A DNA stretch of 64,000 nucleotides from CADCVW01 sp035644935 (lineage in GTDB: Bacteria; Pseudomonadota; Alphaproteobacteria; Sphingomonadales; Sphingomonadaceae): positions 1 through 64,000 of the forward strand of contig DASQNO010000118.1 of NCBI GenBank assembly GCA_035644935.1, written 5' to 3'. The notes under the pieces were generated by a model, which saw only the letters and a list, made by a program, of their open reading frames with translations, ran no database searches and had not been told where the DNA came from. Position numbers and translations under genes: made by a program. The first letter of the stretch is position 1; every line of letters begins with the position of its first letter. Positions 1 to 9,022 of this stretch are shown piece after piece.

Positions 1-1
1 C

Positions 2-3000
2 ATGGTGTCGTGGCGGTACGACGCGGCGGGCAACATGGTGCACGAACGCCGCTGGGCCGTTCAGGCGACCTGGGCGCACGGCGGCAACAAGGGCCTGCCG
101 CACGTCACGGGCGACGACCGCGTCACCAACTACACCTACGATCGCCTCGGCCGCATGACGAGCAGCAGCCTGGCGAGCGTGCGCACCGGCCGCTGGGACG
201 GCTGGAACTACCACATCGGCACGGGCGACGTGACGACGCAATATGCCTACGACGCCGCGGGCAACCTCGTGCGCACGATCGACGGCAACGGCAACGCGAC
301 GCACAGCTATTACGACCGCCTCGGCCGCAAGAGCCGCGAGGTCGACGCCGAGGGTTACGTCACCGGCTGGCTCTACGACGCCGAAGGCAACGTCCACCAC
401 GAGCGCCGCTGGGCGCACCGCACCGGCTATGCCGACCTGAACGGCATGCACGACCCGCACGTCACGGGCGAGGACCGCGTCACCGACTTCACCTTCGACC
501 GCAACGGCCGCCGCCTGTCGGAGACGCGGCGCGGGGTGGAGGCGTACAACGTCAACCCGTGGGGTGGGCTCGATCGCACCTCGTCGGACTCCACGATCCA
601 CTACGCGTACAACGGCCTCGGTCAGGTCATCCGCAAGATCGAGGCGAGCGCGATGCACGCCGAGAACGTCGACCAGCACCGGACCGAATACGCCTACGAC
701 GCCGCCGGCCGCCTGACGCGCGAGGCGCGGTCATGGTACCTCAACAACGAGGGTCACTGGGTGCGCCCGGCCGTCGACTACAGCTACGACGGGCTGAACA
801 ACCTCACCCGCACGCGTCAGTCCGGCGAGGGTCAGTGGCAGGGCGAGCGCGTCACGCGCTACACCTACAAGGCGAACGGCCGCTTGAACGAGATGATCGA
901 CGCCGCCGGCGCGGTGTTCAGGCACTGGCACGACGTCGCGGGCAACCTCCTGCTCAAGACGTGGGACCGGCAGAGGTCGGGCGGCGACGCCGCGCACACG
1001 GGCTCCGTCCACGAAGGCGTCCTGTACACTCGCGACATCCTCGGCCGCGTCACCTCGCAGGCCGTCGGCAGCCATCATGGCTATTGGATCAAGGGCGACG
1101 TCCAGAACACGCAGTACAACAGCTTCGGCGACGTTTCCGCACGTGGCATCAACGGCCTGCAGGAGCAGTTCGGCTACGACAATGCCGGCCGGCTGACGCG
1201 TTCCAACCAGAACGACGGCGTGTGGCGCTACTTCCTCCACGACGGTCGCGGCAACCAGACGCTGACGATCGAGAACGAGGGCCGCGACGACTTCGTCAAT
1301 CAGAACATGGACCACGTCCTGTGGGTCGCCACCGGCGGCTACGGCCACCGCGTCGGCCAGGCCTATATCGACGGCCTCAACGCGACCGCCAACAACTTCG
1401 ACCGCCGCGGCCAGGCGACGCAGACCGTCGGCTTCCGCCGCCAGCTGAGCACCGACGGCAGCACGCACGACCTCTACACGTCCCGCGGCTACAACGCGTT
1501 CGGCGAGGCCACGCACGAGATCGACGCCCGCGGTTTCCGCACCGACCACGCTTACAACAGCATGGGCCGCACGCTGTCGACGCAGCGGGACTCGGTGCTG
1601 ATCACGCTGGAAAACGGCGTCGAACAGTGGGTCCGCCCGACCGAACATTATTTCTACGACCAGTCGGGCCGCATGGTCGGCGTGCAGGACGCCAACGGCA
1701 ACCGCACGGTGCGCGCGCTGCTCAACGGCACCGGCTACGGTACGGAGGCGCTGGTCGCGCGCGAGCACCATGCCGACGGCGGCGTCTTCCACCACGGCTA
1801 CGACGTCTTCGGCGACCATCGCCGCACGCAGGACGAGATCGGCCGAGTCAAGACCATGGCCTACGACGCGATGGGGCGCTTGAACGGCGTCTGGCACGCC
1901 AACGGCCTGCACGAGGCCTATCTGTCCGACGCGCTGGGCCAGCGCATCCACCATTACAGCAGCGGCTGGGGCTATCACGTCACCACCGACTACGACGTCC
2001 AAGGCCGCGTTACGCGCAGCCAGGCGTTCGGCGGCGACGTCACGCATACCAACTACGCCTGGAACGGCGGGCTCGTCACGCACGGCATGGGCTATTTCGG
2101 CGGCTGGGTCGAAACCGTCACCTACGCCAACGGCATGACGGCGACCGAACATAGCGACGTCTTCGGCCGCGACCTGTGGAAGCGCGACATGGGCGGCCAC
2201 GACTTCCAGTCGGTGTTCGACCAGGGCGGCAAGCTCGTCACGCGCCACGGGCCCGAGACGATGCACTTCAACATGCTCAACACCGGGCTGGTCGGCACCG
2301 TCTCCAACGGCGCCGGCAGCCACGCCCGCTACGCCTATGACGCGGCGGGGAACCGCACGGCCGAGTATACCGAGCGCAACTGGGCGGTCGTCCAGAACGC
2401 CACCGCGGGCTACGACAAGCTCGGCCGGCTGACCCATTGGAACGAATGGGGCAACGGTACGACGCACGGCGCCAGCGTGATCCACGACTACGACGCGGCC
2501 GGCAACATTCGCCGCACGCGCGCCTCGACCCCCGTGCTCGATGCGCAGGGCAACTGGTCGTACCAGTCCAACACCGACCAGTGGTACCGCTTCGACGCGA
2601 TGAACCGGGTCGTGACCCAGAAGGGTCAGCTGATCGACGGGCGCATCGTCCGCGGCAGCTTCGGCACCGACTACACCTACGATCAGGCGGGGCAGCGCCG
2701 TTCGGCGACGCGCACGATGGCGCGTACCGCCACCATCGCCAACCCCAATTACGAGCCGGAGCCCGATTACTACTACGACGACTACTACCGCTACCCGCGC
2801 CATGACACGATCAACGGCAACCCGACCATGCGGGTCTCATACGATGCGGAGTCACGGGAGGATTACGCTTACGACGCCGCCGGCGGCCTGTCGCAGGTTC
2901 GCATCGCGGAGAGCGGCTACTCGGACAACGGTGACGGCACGATCACCGTCACGCCCGCGCCGGGGACGGGGCAGCTGAAAGCCAGCTACTGGCAGGACAT

Positions 3001-5674
3001 TCTTGGCCGCAATTATCGCCAGATCGACTGGGCGGGCAACGGCGACTGGGGCGGCGCGGCCATGTACGACCGCACGATCGACTACAACGCCCAGGGCCAG
3101 GTCTCGCGCGAGCTGGTGACGCAGCGGCAGGGCAGCGACACGATAGTGTCCGAAACCTGGAACGAATATCACGGCGCACTTGGCGCGGTCACCGGCTCGA
3201 CCACGAACACGTGGAAAAACGGCGCCTTCCAAACGACGGCGCGTACCGACACCGGCTACCAGTGGTGGGACGGCGCGGTGGCGGGGCACGTCACGTACCG
3301 GCCCAACACGGGGCAGAACACGACCTACACCACCTACTATAATTATGACGGCTCCGGCGCGCTGATCTCGGCCAACATCTACGACGGCCGCACCCGCACG
3401 GTGACGTGGACCAACGACATGGGCGGGCAGGCGATCCGGCGCGACGAACTCGATCATCTGTCGGGCGGCGACCCGCACGAGATCTGGTTCCGGTTCGGCG
3501 GCAAGCAGATGGGGTATTCGGGCAACAACGGCACCACCGACACCGACTACGCAAGCTCGGTCGCCGCCCGCACCCGCGCCGCGCCCACCACCACCACCGG
3601 CGCGTTCCGCGGCGGCGCCACGGTGGGCATGACGCACACCGACTTCGACGGCAGCCTCAAGAACCTCAACAGCTACGAACAGGGCGGTTCGGGCGGCGGC
3701 TACACGGTGCGCGGCGGCGACACGCTGTCGGGCATCGCCGCCAATCTGTGGGGCGATGCCGGCCTGTGGTACAAGCTGGCGGAGGCCAACGGCCTGTCCC
3801 AGCAGAGCGGCCTCACCGAAGGCCAGCGGCTGACCATTCCGTCCGGGGTCACCAAGAACACGCACAACGCGTCGACGTTCAAACCGTACGACCCGGCCGA
3901 CGCCATCGGCGAAACCAGCCCCACCAACCCCGCGCCCAGCAAAGCCGCCAAGAAGAACAAGTGCGGCATGTTCGGCGCCATTCTGCTGGTCGCGGTCGCG
4001 GTTGCGGTGACCGTGGTTACGGCGGGGGCGGCGCTCGCGGCGGTCGGTGCGGCTTCCAGCATCGGGGCCGGCATCTCGACCGTTGCGGCGGGCGGCATGG
4101 CGGCGGCCCTTGGCGGCGGCGCGGCCGGAGCGTTGGGCGCGATCGCGGTCGGCGCTGGCGCGGCAATGGTCGGCAGCATCGCCAGCCAAGGTGTGGGCGT
4201 CGCCACCGGCATCCAGGAGAAGTTCAGCTGGAAAGCCGTGGCCATGGCGGGCATCGCCGGCGGCGTCGGCGCGGGCCTCGGCCCGATCGGCGGCAGCGGG
4301 TTCGCCGGCGGCGCAATCCGCGGTGTGCTTGGCAGTGCGATGTCGCAAGGCATCGGAGTCGCCACCGGCTTGCAACCCAAGTTCGACTGGGCAGGAATTG
4401 CGGCGGCCGGCATCGGCGGCGGAGTCGGAGCTTGGGCCGGAGGCAAGCTCGGCGTGCAATCGCTGGCGACCAGCAACTCGATCGGCAATCACCTGGCCAA
4501 TTTGGGCTCGTCCGCGGCGAACGCCATCGCCAACGCCGCCACGCGCAGCCTGATCAACGGCTCGGACTTCGGCGACAACATCCTGGCGGCGTTGCCAGAC
4601 GTGATCGGAAGTACGCTCGGCAACATGATCGGGCATGGGGTTTCCGGTCCGGCAAGCGCAAGATCGACCGTTCGAAGCCTTATGGTCGAAGCTGCTCTTG
4701 AAAGGGGGTTAGAACCTGGGACTCCGGAGTTTAGGGCAGCGACGGACACCAACACTCAGGAAGCTAGGGCATTCATAGCGGAAGTTAGGCAGGTAAGAAG
4801 GACAAACGATCCCCAACTACTCGAAGAGGTTACCGAGCGGAATTACCAACGCTTGCTAGGCGCGAGCGACGCGGAAATGACCGCCGCACGTGACCTCTAT
4901 TATGCTCCTGCTGCCGAAGCCGCGGCAGTCGGACAGTCTGGCGCGCCGACGGGAAGCGCAAACGATCTGGACGGTGAGCATACTGTAAATGAAATCGTCG
5001 TCACGGGCCGGAGGCTGCGCGGCGCTGCAATTCATACACTCGCTGATCCTCTCGCTATCAAGAGCGGCAACTTCGCCATCAACGTAGCCGGTAAGGTCGA
5101 TGAGGCGATCAGAAGCACGCCAGGGGCAAGAACGGCCGTAACGCTAATCGACTGGGGACTTCGGATCGCTGGTGGTCCGGTTCGGGCCGCTGTGGGCGAA
5201 GTTGTTGGACGTGTTTCGGCTGAGGCTGCCCAGCGTCTGACAGACAGGTTCGAATCCAAGGGTTATAGCGATGCGAGTTCGCGAGCGGGCGGCGTCGGTG
5301 GACCCATACTCGCGACACTTCTAACCCAAGGCGTCAACGGCGCGCTCCAGATCGCGAGCGTCTTCGGTGGCATTCGTATTGTGAACCATCACCTAGCCGG
5401 CGATCGGCATTCATCAGGTATTCCTTTTGATAAGGATGGCTTTCCCGACTTTAGTGGTGTATCGATCCGCACTGTCACGATAACGCAAACGGGCCGACGT
5501 AGCGTCGATAACGCACTTGCAAATCGAGCAGCCGGGATAGCGGGTTCTAAGCCACCGCGGGGATACACTTGGCATCACCATCAAGACGGTCGAACGATGC
5601 AGCTTGTCCCTAGGGATATCCACCGTAGTACGGGTCACACCGGGGGCGTAGCCGTGAATAAAGGCTCGGATTAG
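2..5674 (+). CDS. Rhs/YD-repeat polymorphic toxin, 5' end missing
   Basis: Giant YD-repeat protein; 1890 residues are visible and the frame is open at the window edge, so the first ATG is probably internal. Residues 1 to about 1180 hold many YD-type repeats (YDAAGN, YDRLGR), which in Rhs proteins form a shell around the toxin. A LysM module follows at about 1234-1282 (YTVRGGDTLSGIA), then a Gly/Ala-rich hydrophobic stretch at about 1320-1510. The C-terminal tip has PFDKDGFPDFS and then GYTWHHHQDGRTMQLVPRD with W1857-H-H, matching the HNH/Endo VII WHH nuclease class, so DNA cleavage in a competitor cell is likely. An EIVVTGRR motif lies at 1664-1671. Base composition becomes less GC-rich from about 4640, as expected for an exchangeable tip. 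The SUKH gene one base downstream supports a toxin role. Confidence 0.9.
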   Translation: MVSWRYDAAGNMVHERRWAVQATWAHGGNKGLPHVTGDDRVTNYTYDRLGRMTSSSLASVRTGRWDGWNYHIGTGDVTTQYAYDAAGNLVRTIDGNGNATHSYYDRLGRKSREVDAEGYVTGWLYDAEGNVHHERRWAHRTGYADLNGMHDPHVTGEDRVTDFTFDRNGRRLSETRRGVEAYNVNPWGGLDRTSSDSTIHYAYNGLGQVIRKIEASAMHAENVDQHRTEYAYDAAGRLTREARSWYLNNEGHWVRPAVDYSYDGLNNLTRTRQSGEGQWQGERVTRYTYKANGRLNEMIDAAGAVFRHWHDVAGNLLLKTWDRQRSGGDAAHTGSVHEGVLYTRDILGRVTSQAVGSHHGYWIKGDVQNTQYNSFGDVSARGINGLQEQFGYDNAGRLTRSNQNDGVWRYFLHDGRGNQTLTIENEGRDDFVNQNMDHVLWVATGGYGHRVGQAYIDGLNATANNFDRRGQATQTVGFRRQLSTDGSTHDLYTSRGYNAFGEATHEIDARGFRTDHAYNSMGRTLSTQRDSVLITLENGVEQWVRPTEHYFYDQSGRMVGVQDANGNRTVRALLNGTGYGTEALVAREHHADGGVFHHGYDVFGDHRRTQDEIGRVKTMAYDAMGRLNGVWHANGLHEAYLSDALGQRIHHYSSGWGYHVTTDYDVQGRVTRSQAFGGDVTHTNYAWNGGLVTHGMGYFGGWVETVTYANGMTATEHSDVFGRDLWKRDMGGHDFQSVFDQGGKLVTRHGPETMHFNMLNTGLVGTVSNGAGSHARYAYDAAGNRTAEYTERNWAVVQNATAGYDKLGRLTHWNEWGNGTTHGASVIHDYDAAGNIRRTRASTPVLDAQGNWSYQSNTDQWYRFDAMNRVVTQKGQLIDGRIVRGSFGTDYTYDQAGQRRSATRTMARTATIANPNYEPEPDYYYDDYYRYPRHDTINGNPTMRVSYDAESREDYAYDAAGGLSQVRIAESGYSDNGDGTITVTPAPGTGQLKASYWQDILGRNYRQIDWAGNGDWGGAAMYDRTIDYNAQGQVSRELVTQRQGSDTIVSETWNEYHGALGAVTGSTTNTWKNGAFQTTARTDTGYQWWDGAVAGHVTYRPNTGQNTTYTTYYNYDGSGALISANIYDGRTRTVTWTNDMGGQAIRRDELDHLSGGDPHEIWFRFGGKQMGYSGNNGTTDTDYASSVAARTRAAPTTTTGAFRGGATVGMTHTDFDGSLKNLNSYEQGGSGGGYTVRGGDTLSGIAANLWGDAGLWYKLAEANGLSQQSGLTEGQRLTIPSGVTKNTHNASTFKPYDPADAIGETSPTNPAPSKAAKKNKCGMFGAILLVAVAVAVTVVTAGAALAAVGAASSIGAGISTVAAGGMAAALGGGAAGALGAIAVGAGAAMVGSIASQGVGVATGIQEKFSWKAVAMAGIAGGVGAGLGPIGGSGFAGGAIRGVLGSAMSQGIGVATGLQPKFDWAGIAAAGIGGGVGAWAGGKLGVQSLATSNSIGNHLANLGSSAANAIANAATRSLINGSDFGDNILAALPDVIGSTLGNMIGHGVSGPASARSTVRSLMVEAALERGLEPGTPEFRAATDTNTQEARAFIAEVRQVRRTNDPQLLEEVTERNYQRLLGASDAEMTAARDLYYAPAAEAAAVGQSGAPTGSANDLDGEHTVNEIVVTGRRLRGAAIHTLADPLAIKSGNFAINVAGKVDEAIRSTPGARTAVTLIDWGLRIAGGPVRAAVGEVVGRVSAEAAQRLTDRFESKGYSDASSRAGGVGGPILATLLTQGVNGALQIASVFGGIRIVNHHLAGDRHSSGIPFDKDGFPDFSGVSIRTVTITQTGRRSVDNALANRAAGIAGSKPPRGYTWHHHQDGRTMQLVPRDIHRSTGHTGGVAVNKGSD

Positions 5675-5675
5675 A

Positions 5676-6122
5676 ATGGAAATTGAGAATGCCGGGCCAC
5701 CACTTTCTGTTGATCGTCTGGCTCTAGTGGAAAGCCAAGTCGGCGTGGAGTTTCCGCAGGATTATAAAGAATTCTTATTAAGGCACAACGGTGGCGAGCC
5801 AACTCCGAGCTACATGGCTATGCCCGCTTGGACAGGCAAGTCGACTGACGTAAATACCTTTTTTGGTATAGATTGTCAGGAAGACTACAACGATCTGCTA
5901 AAGGCTGTAGAGCTAATGAGGGAAGGTTATCCCGAGGACGCGGTGCTGCCGGTGGCGTACGACTCTTCGGGCAACATCTTCTGTATAATTGGAGACCGTA
6001 GGTCTCGAGGTTCCATAGTCATGTACGAAATCGGTGGCGCGCACCACGAAGGGTATAATCCTATCGCGGTGGCGGACAGCTTCACGGCCTTCCTCGGAAT
6101 GCTGCGTGATGATCATTCGTAA
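5676..6122 (+). CDS. SMI1/KNR4 (SUKH) family immunity protein
   Basis: A 148-residue cytosolic protein. The N-terminal pattern, with LALVESQVGVEFPQDYKEFL followed by RHNGG, is typical of the SUKH-1 (SMI1/KNR4) fold. SUKH proteins commonly neutralise nuclease toxins of polymorphic toxin systems by direct binding. The gene starts one base after the stop of the WHH-nuclease Rhs gene, so the pair is probably cotranscribed and translationally coupled. Like the toxin tip, it is less GC-rich than its surroundings, consistent with the two being exchanged as a unit. That it is specific for this toxin is inferred from position only. Confidence 0.88.
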   Translation: MEIENAGPPLSVDRLALVESQVGVEFPQDYKEFLLRHNGGEPTPSYMAMPAWTGKSTDVNTFFGIDCQEDYNDLLKAVELMREGYPEDAVLPVAYDSSGNIFCIIGDRRSRGSIVMYEIGGAHHEGYNPIAVADSFTAFLGMLRDDHS

Positions 6123-6212
6123 TTGAGTTACGGTGATAGGTGCAGTTACCCCTTTGTTCCCGGAATTACGGAATTGCGGTGACAGAATCACGGTGACAGT
6201 GCACTAATTGCC
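6123..6212 (+). repeat. Degenerate REP-like units after the immunity gene
   Basis: Several imperfect copies of a short unit occur in 90 bases: GAGTTACGGTGATAGGTGCA near 6125, GGAATTACGG near 6161, GAATTGCGGTGACAGAATC near 6171, and CACGGTGACAGTGCACTAAT near 6190. They look like decayed remnants of one repetitive element at the 3' edge of the toxin/immunity module. Assignment to a named repeat family was not possible by eye. Confidence 0.5.
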
Positions 6213-6404
6213 TCTGGTTCGAGGTTCCTAGAGCTCCGCGAAACCGCTGTCCTACACGCCCCCGACCTGCCATGCTCCACCCGTGGCTGAGTCGAACCTT
6301 GCCGCCACGCGGCTCTTTGTACCGTCGATCCCGCACCCCGGCGGCGTTCCGCGCCGATCGGCTGGTCGCGCTTTTCTGCAACCCGATGCTGACCGCGGGG
6401 GTTG

Positions 6405-6447
6405 GAAAACGCTCTCACACTAGGAACTTCGCGACCTTTGCGAACTT
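6405..6447 (+). repeat. Left member of inverted repeat pair flanking the flagellar operon
   Basis: Contains GAAAACGCTCTCACACTAGG followed by AACTTCGCGACCTTTGCGAACTT. The reverse complement of 22483-22527 carries GAAAACGGCTCAACACTAGG followed by a permuted form of the same AACTT/GCGA units. The two copies face each other across the plus-strand flagellar operon. Confidence 0.55.
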
Positions 6448-6746
6448 CCCCCTCGTCGCTGCTCGCCGCGACGTGCTGTTTTCGGGTGCAAATCGCGTGT
6501 TTTGACCCTCGCCGGGCGTATTGACGCGCGTCTTGCTGCGTTCAGAGCCGCCCGCGACCGCGTGAGCCCGGTTCCCGCACCGCCCCTGCGACCGTGATGC
6601 GGAAGGTTCCGCCCGGCTTCGCAAAGAAAGCTCCATTGCGGATGCTCCAGCCTGGTCCGCGGGGCTCTTCCGGGACCCGGTTCCCACAGCGGCCGCACAG
6701 CGGCGGCAGGTGCCGGCAAACTCCCTCCGAAGCGGTGCATTCGGCA

Positions 6747-6772
6747 TAAACCCCTGTCTTGCCAGCCGGTTA
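6747..6772 (+). promoter_or_regulatory. Possible sigma-28-like promoter for flgF
   Basis: TAAA at 6747-6750 and GCCGGTTA at 6765-6772 are 14 bases apart. They resemble the flagellar sigma-28 elements TAAAG and GCCGATAA, whose usual spacing is about 15. The site ends 45 bases before the flgF start codon. One mismatch group and the short spacing make this a weak call. Confidence 0.3.
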
Positions 6773-6817
6773 GCGGCCCGCGCATATCCGGGTGGAGGGA
6801 AAAACCGAGGGGGTGAC

Positions 6818-7546
6818 ATGCCGGGTTTGATCGAAGCTGCGACCGCGATTCTGAGCGCGTCCGAACGGCGTCTGGAGACGGTCTCCAACAACGTCGCCAA
6901 CGTGTCGACGCCGGGTTTCAAGCGGCAGCTGAGCTTCTCGCAGGCGGGGCCGTCGGCCAGCCCCTTCGGAGTCGCCGGGCGGCCGGCCGGGCCGGTTCCC
7001 GCGCTCGCCACGCGCCCTGACCTGGCGCAGGGTAAGATGAGCGCGACCAAGAATCCGCTGGACCTGGCGATCAGCGGCACCGGCTTCTTTCAGCTGCGCG
7101 CCGGCAACGAGGTCGTCTATTCGCGCCAGGGGCAGTTTCGCCTCGCGGAGGACGGCACGGTCGTCACCCCGCAGGGCCACGTGCTGCAGCAGGCGGGCGG
7201 CGGCGACCTGGTGCTGGAACGCGCGGGCGTCACGATCCTTGAGGACGGCCAGGTTCTCGACGGCGAACGCCCTGTCGGGCGCATCGCGCTGTTCGCTCCC
7301 GCCAGCCCCGACACCGCCGTGCAGTCGCTGGGCGGCTCGTTGTTCGCGTTCGCCGGGGAAGCCGTCGAGGCGGACGCGTCCGGCCTCCGCCAGGGCATGG
7401 TCGAGGCATCCAACGTCAGCATGGGCGACGAGATGGTCAGCATGATGGCCGCGGTGCGCCAGGCCGAAGGCGGTGCGCGGCTGGTCCAGCTCTACGACGA
7501 CCTGATGGGCCGCGCGATCACCGCGTTCGGCCAAAGCAGCCAATAA
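6818..7546 (+). CDS. flgF: Flagellar basal-body rod protein FlgF
   Basis: A 242-residue proximal rod protein of the rod/hook family. The N-terminal helix carries the family signature SNNVANVSTPGFKR. The central DLAISGTGFFQLR and QGQFRLAEDGTVVT match the FlgF/FlgG core, and the C-terminal VEASNVSMGDEMVSMM completes the coiled-coil partner. The start is placed at ATG 6818 after a purine-rich GAGGGGG; an upstream in-frame extension to 6710 lacks family character. It is the first gene of the plus-strand flagellar operon, directly before flgG, the usual order. FlgF rather than FlgG is chosen from gene order and its shorter length. Confidence 0.88.
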   Translation: MPGLIEAATAILSASERRLETVSNNVANVSTPGFKRQLSFSQAGPSASPFGVAGRPAGPVPALATRPDLAQGKMSATKNPLDLAISGTGFFQLRAGNEVVYSRQGQFRLAEDGTVVTPQGHVLQQAGGGDLVLERAGVTILEDGQVLDGERPVGRIALFAPASPDTAVQSLGGSLFAFAGEAVEADASGLRQGMVEASNVSMGDEMVSMMAAVRQAEGGARLVQLYDDLMGRAITAFGQSSQ

Positions 7547-7561
7547 GGCGGGGGAAAGACG

Positions 7562-8332
7562 ATGAACGGCGCGTTTCACGTGGCGGCGGTTGGCCTGGAC
7601 GCGCAGCAGCGCGCGCTGGACACGATCGCCAACAACATCTCCAACATCAACACGGCGACGTTCAAGCGGTCGGACGTCCGCTTCTCCGAGGTGATGGCGA
7701 CCCGCGCCGACCCCGCTGTCGCCCACGCCGACGGCGGGCAGGGGTTGGTCTCCGCCGCCGGCGTGCGGTCGGACGCGGTGTCGATGGTCAACGAGGCGGG
7801 CCGTATCGAGACCACCGGGCGCCCGTATGACCTGGCGATCGATGGCGCGGGCATGATCGAGGTCATGGGTCCCGGCGGGCAGACGCTGCTGTGGCGTGGC
7901 GGCACGCTCAAGGTCGGCGAGGACGGGCTGCTGTCCACCTCCGCGGGCTTCGCGCTTAAGGCGGCGATCAACGTGCCGACCGATGCGTCGGGGATCGAGA
8001 TCGGCGCCGACGGTGTCGTCAAGGCCAAGGCCGGGGACGGCGAACCCGTCGAGATCGGCCAGATCATGCTGGTCGAGGTCGACGACCCGGCCGTGCTGTC
8101 GCGCCTTGACGGCGGGCTGTACGCAGTCGCCGAAGGAACGCAGCTGACCGATGCGCAGCCGGGCGAGGACGGCGCCGGCCTGCTGGTCCAGGGCGGCGTC
8201 GAGCGGTCCAACGTCGAGCTTACCACCGAGATGGTGCAGCTGATGCTGGTCCAGCGCGCCTACGCCGCCAACGCGCAGATCGTGCAAGCGGCCGACCAGT
8301 TGATGGGCATCGCCAACGGACTGCGGAGATAG
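7562..8332 (+). CDS. flgG: Flagellar distal rod protein FlgG
   Basis: A 256-residue distal rod protein that links the rod to the hook. It shows the N-terminal ANNISNINTATFKR signature, the DLAIDGAGMIEV core and the C-terminal VERSNVELTTEMVQLM and QRAYAANAQIVQ helices that are nearly invariant in FlgG. GGGGGAAAG lies seven bases before the ATG. It follows flgF by 15 bases and precedes flgA by 3. Length is close to the usual 260. Confidence 0.93.
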   Translation: MNGAFHVAAVGLDAQQRALDTIANNISNINTATFKRSDVRFSEVMATRADPAVAHADGGQGLVSAAGVRSDAVSMVNEAGRIETTGRPYDLAIDGAGMIEVMGPGGQTLLWRGGTLKVGEDGLLSTSAGFALKAAINVPTDASGIEIGADGVVKAKAGDGEPVEIGQIMLVEVDDPAVLSRLDGGLYAVAEGTQLTDAQPGEDGAGLLVQGGVERSNVELTTEMVQLMLVQRAYAANAQIVQAADQLMGIANGLRR

Positions 8333-8335
8333 CGG

Positions 8336-9022
8336 GTGCTTGGCGCACCCCTCCTCCTAGCCGCGCTCGGCGCGCCGGCTGCGGCTGCAACCGTCAGCAT
8401 CGACCTTGGCGGGCGCGACGTCCGCCTCGCCGATGTCGCGCGGCTGACCGGGTTCACGCCGGCCGGTCACCCGGCGCTCGCCTCACGGATCATCGCCTCG
8501 ATCCCGCCTAGCCGAACGCAGCTGTCGATGACGCGGGATGCGCTTGCCGGGCTGGTCCGGCGCAACGTGCCCGGCCTTGGGTCTCGGCTGCTGCCAGCCG
8601 CCGGCTCCGTCACCTTTCGTGCCCCGGCGCAGCCCCGTGCGGCGAACGTCGCGACGGGCGTTTGCGCGTCAACTGCGCAGGCGGTGGCGAAAGGCGCCGC
8701 GTTGACGATGGCGGACGTCGTTGTTGTGCCCTGCGAAGCCGCAGTCAGTGCACCCGTCCGCTTCGACCGCTCAGCGTTGGCGCTCCGCGCCTCCGCTCAT
8801 TTGCCCGCGGGCACGCGTCTCGGGCGGCTCGCGCTGCCCGCCGCGCCAGACATCGACAAAGGCGACGAACTGACGCTGCGCTCGACGGTCGGTCCCGTCA
8901 GCGTGGAGCGGCAGGTCGTCGCCTTGCAGTCCGGGCGTTCGGGCGGCCGCGTCTTCGTACGGGATGCCGAGGGTCAGGTCGTGTCGGCGCCGCTGTCCTT
9001 GCAGCGGGAGGCGGCCCGATGA
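8336..9022 (+). CDS. flgA: Flagella basal-body P-ring formation protein FlgA
   Basis: A 228-residue periplasmic protein. A GTG start three bases after flgG gives a short N-terminal signal segment (APLLLAALGAPAAAA). The C-terminal half (AVAKGAALTMADVVVVPCEA, then HLPAGTRLGRLALP and RDAEGQVVSAPL) matches the SAF-type beta domain of FlgA, the chaperone for P-ring assembly by FlgI. Its position just before flgH and flgI fits. The stop overlaps the flgH start as ATGA. Confidence 0.85.
   Translation: MLGAPLLLAALGAPAAAATVSIDLGGRDVRLADVARLTGFTPAGHPALASRIIASIPPSRTQLSMTRDALAGLVRRNVPGLGSRLLPAAGSVTFRAPAQPRAANVATGVCASTAQAVAKGAALTMADVVVVPCEAAVSAPVRFDRSALALRASAHLPAGTRLGRLALPAAPDIDKGDELTLRSTVGPVSVERQVVALQSGRSGGRVFVRDAEGQVVSAPLSLQREAAR

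Larger units (their letters stand above)
6123..6817 (+). other. Non-coding junction between toxin module and flagellar locus
   Basis: About 695 bases with no credible gene. The first 90 bases hold degenerate repeat units related to TTACGGTGACAGTGCA. Bases 6405-6447 hold one member of an inverted repeat pair whose partner lies beyond the plus-strand flagellar operon. The last 70 bases hold a possible sigma-28-like promoter and the leader of flgF. Short open frames here lack ribosome binding sites and recognisable protein features. Confidence 0.6.

Noticed and set aside
731..2803. Long open frame (690 codons) on the minus strand opposite the Rhs gene
   Set aside because: It is the antisense of the YD-repeat coding frame, rich in Val/Ala/Arg with no domain and no ribosome site; typical high-GC shadow.
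6415..7080. Minus-strand open frames before and inside flgF
   Set aside because: Low-complexity Arg/Ala/Pro products, no ribosome site, and overlap with the conserved flgF.
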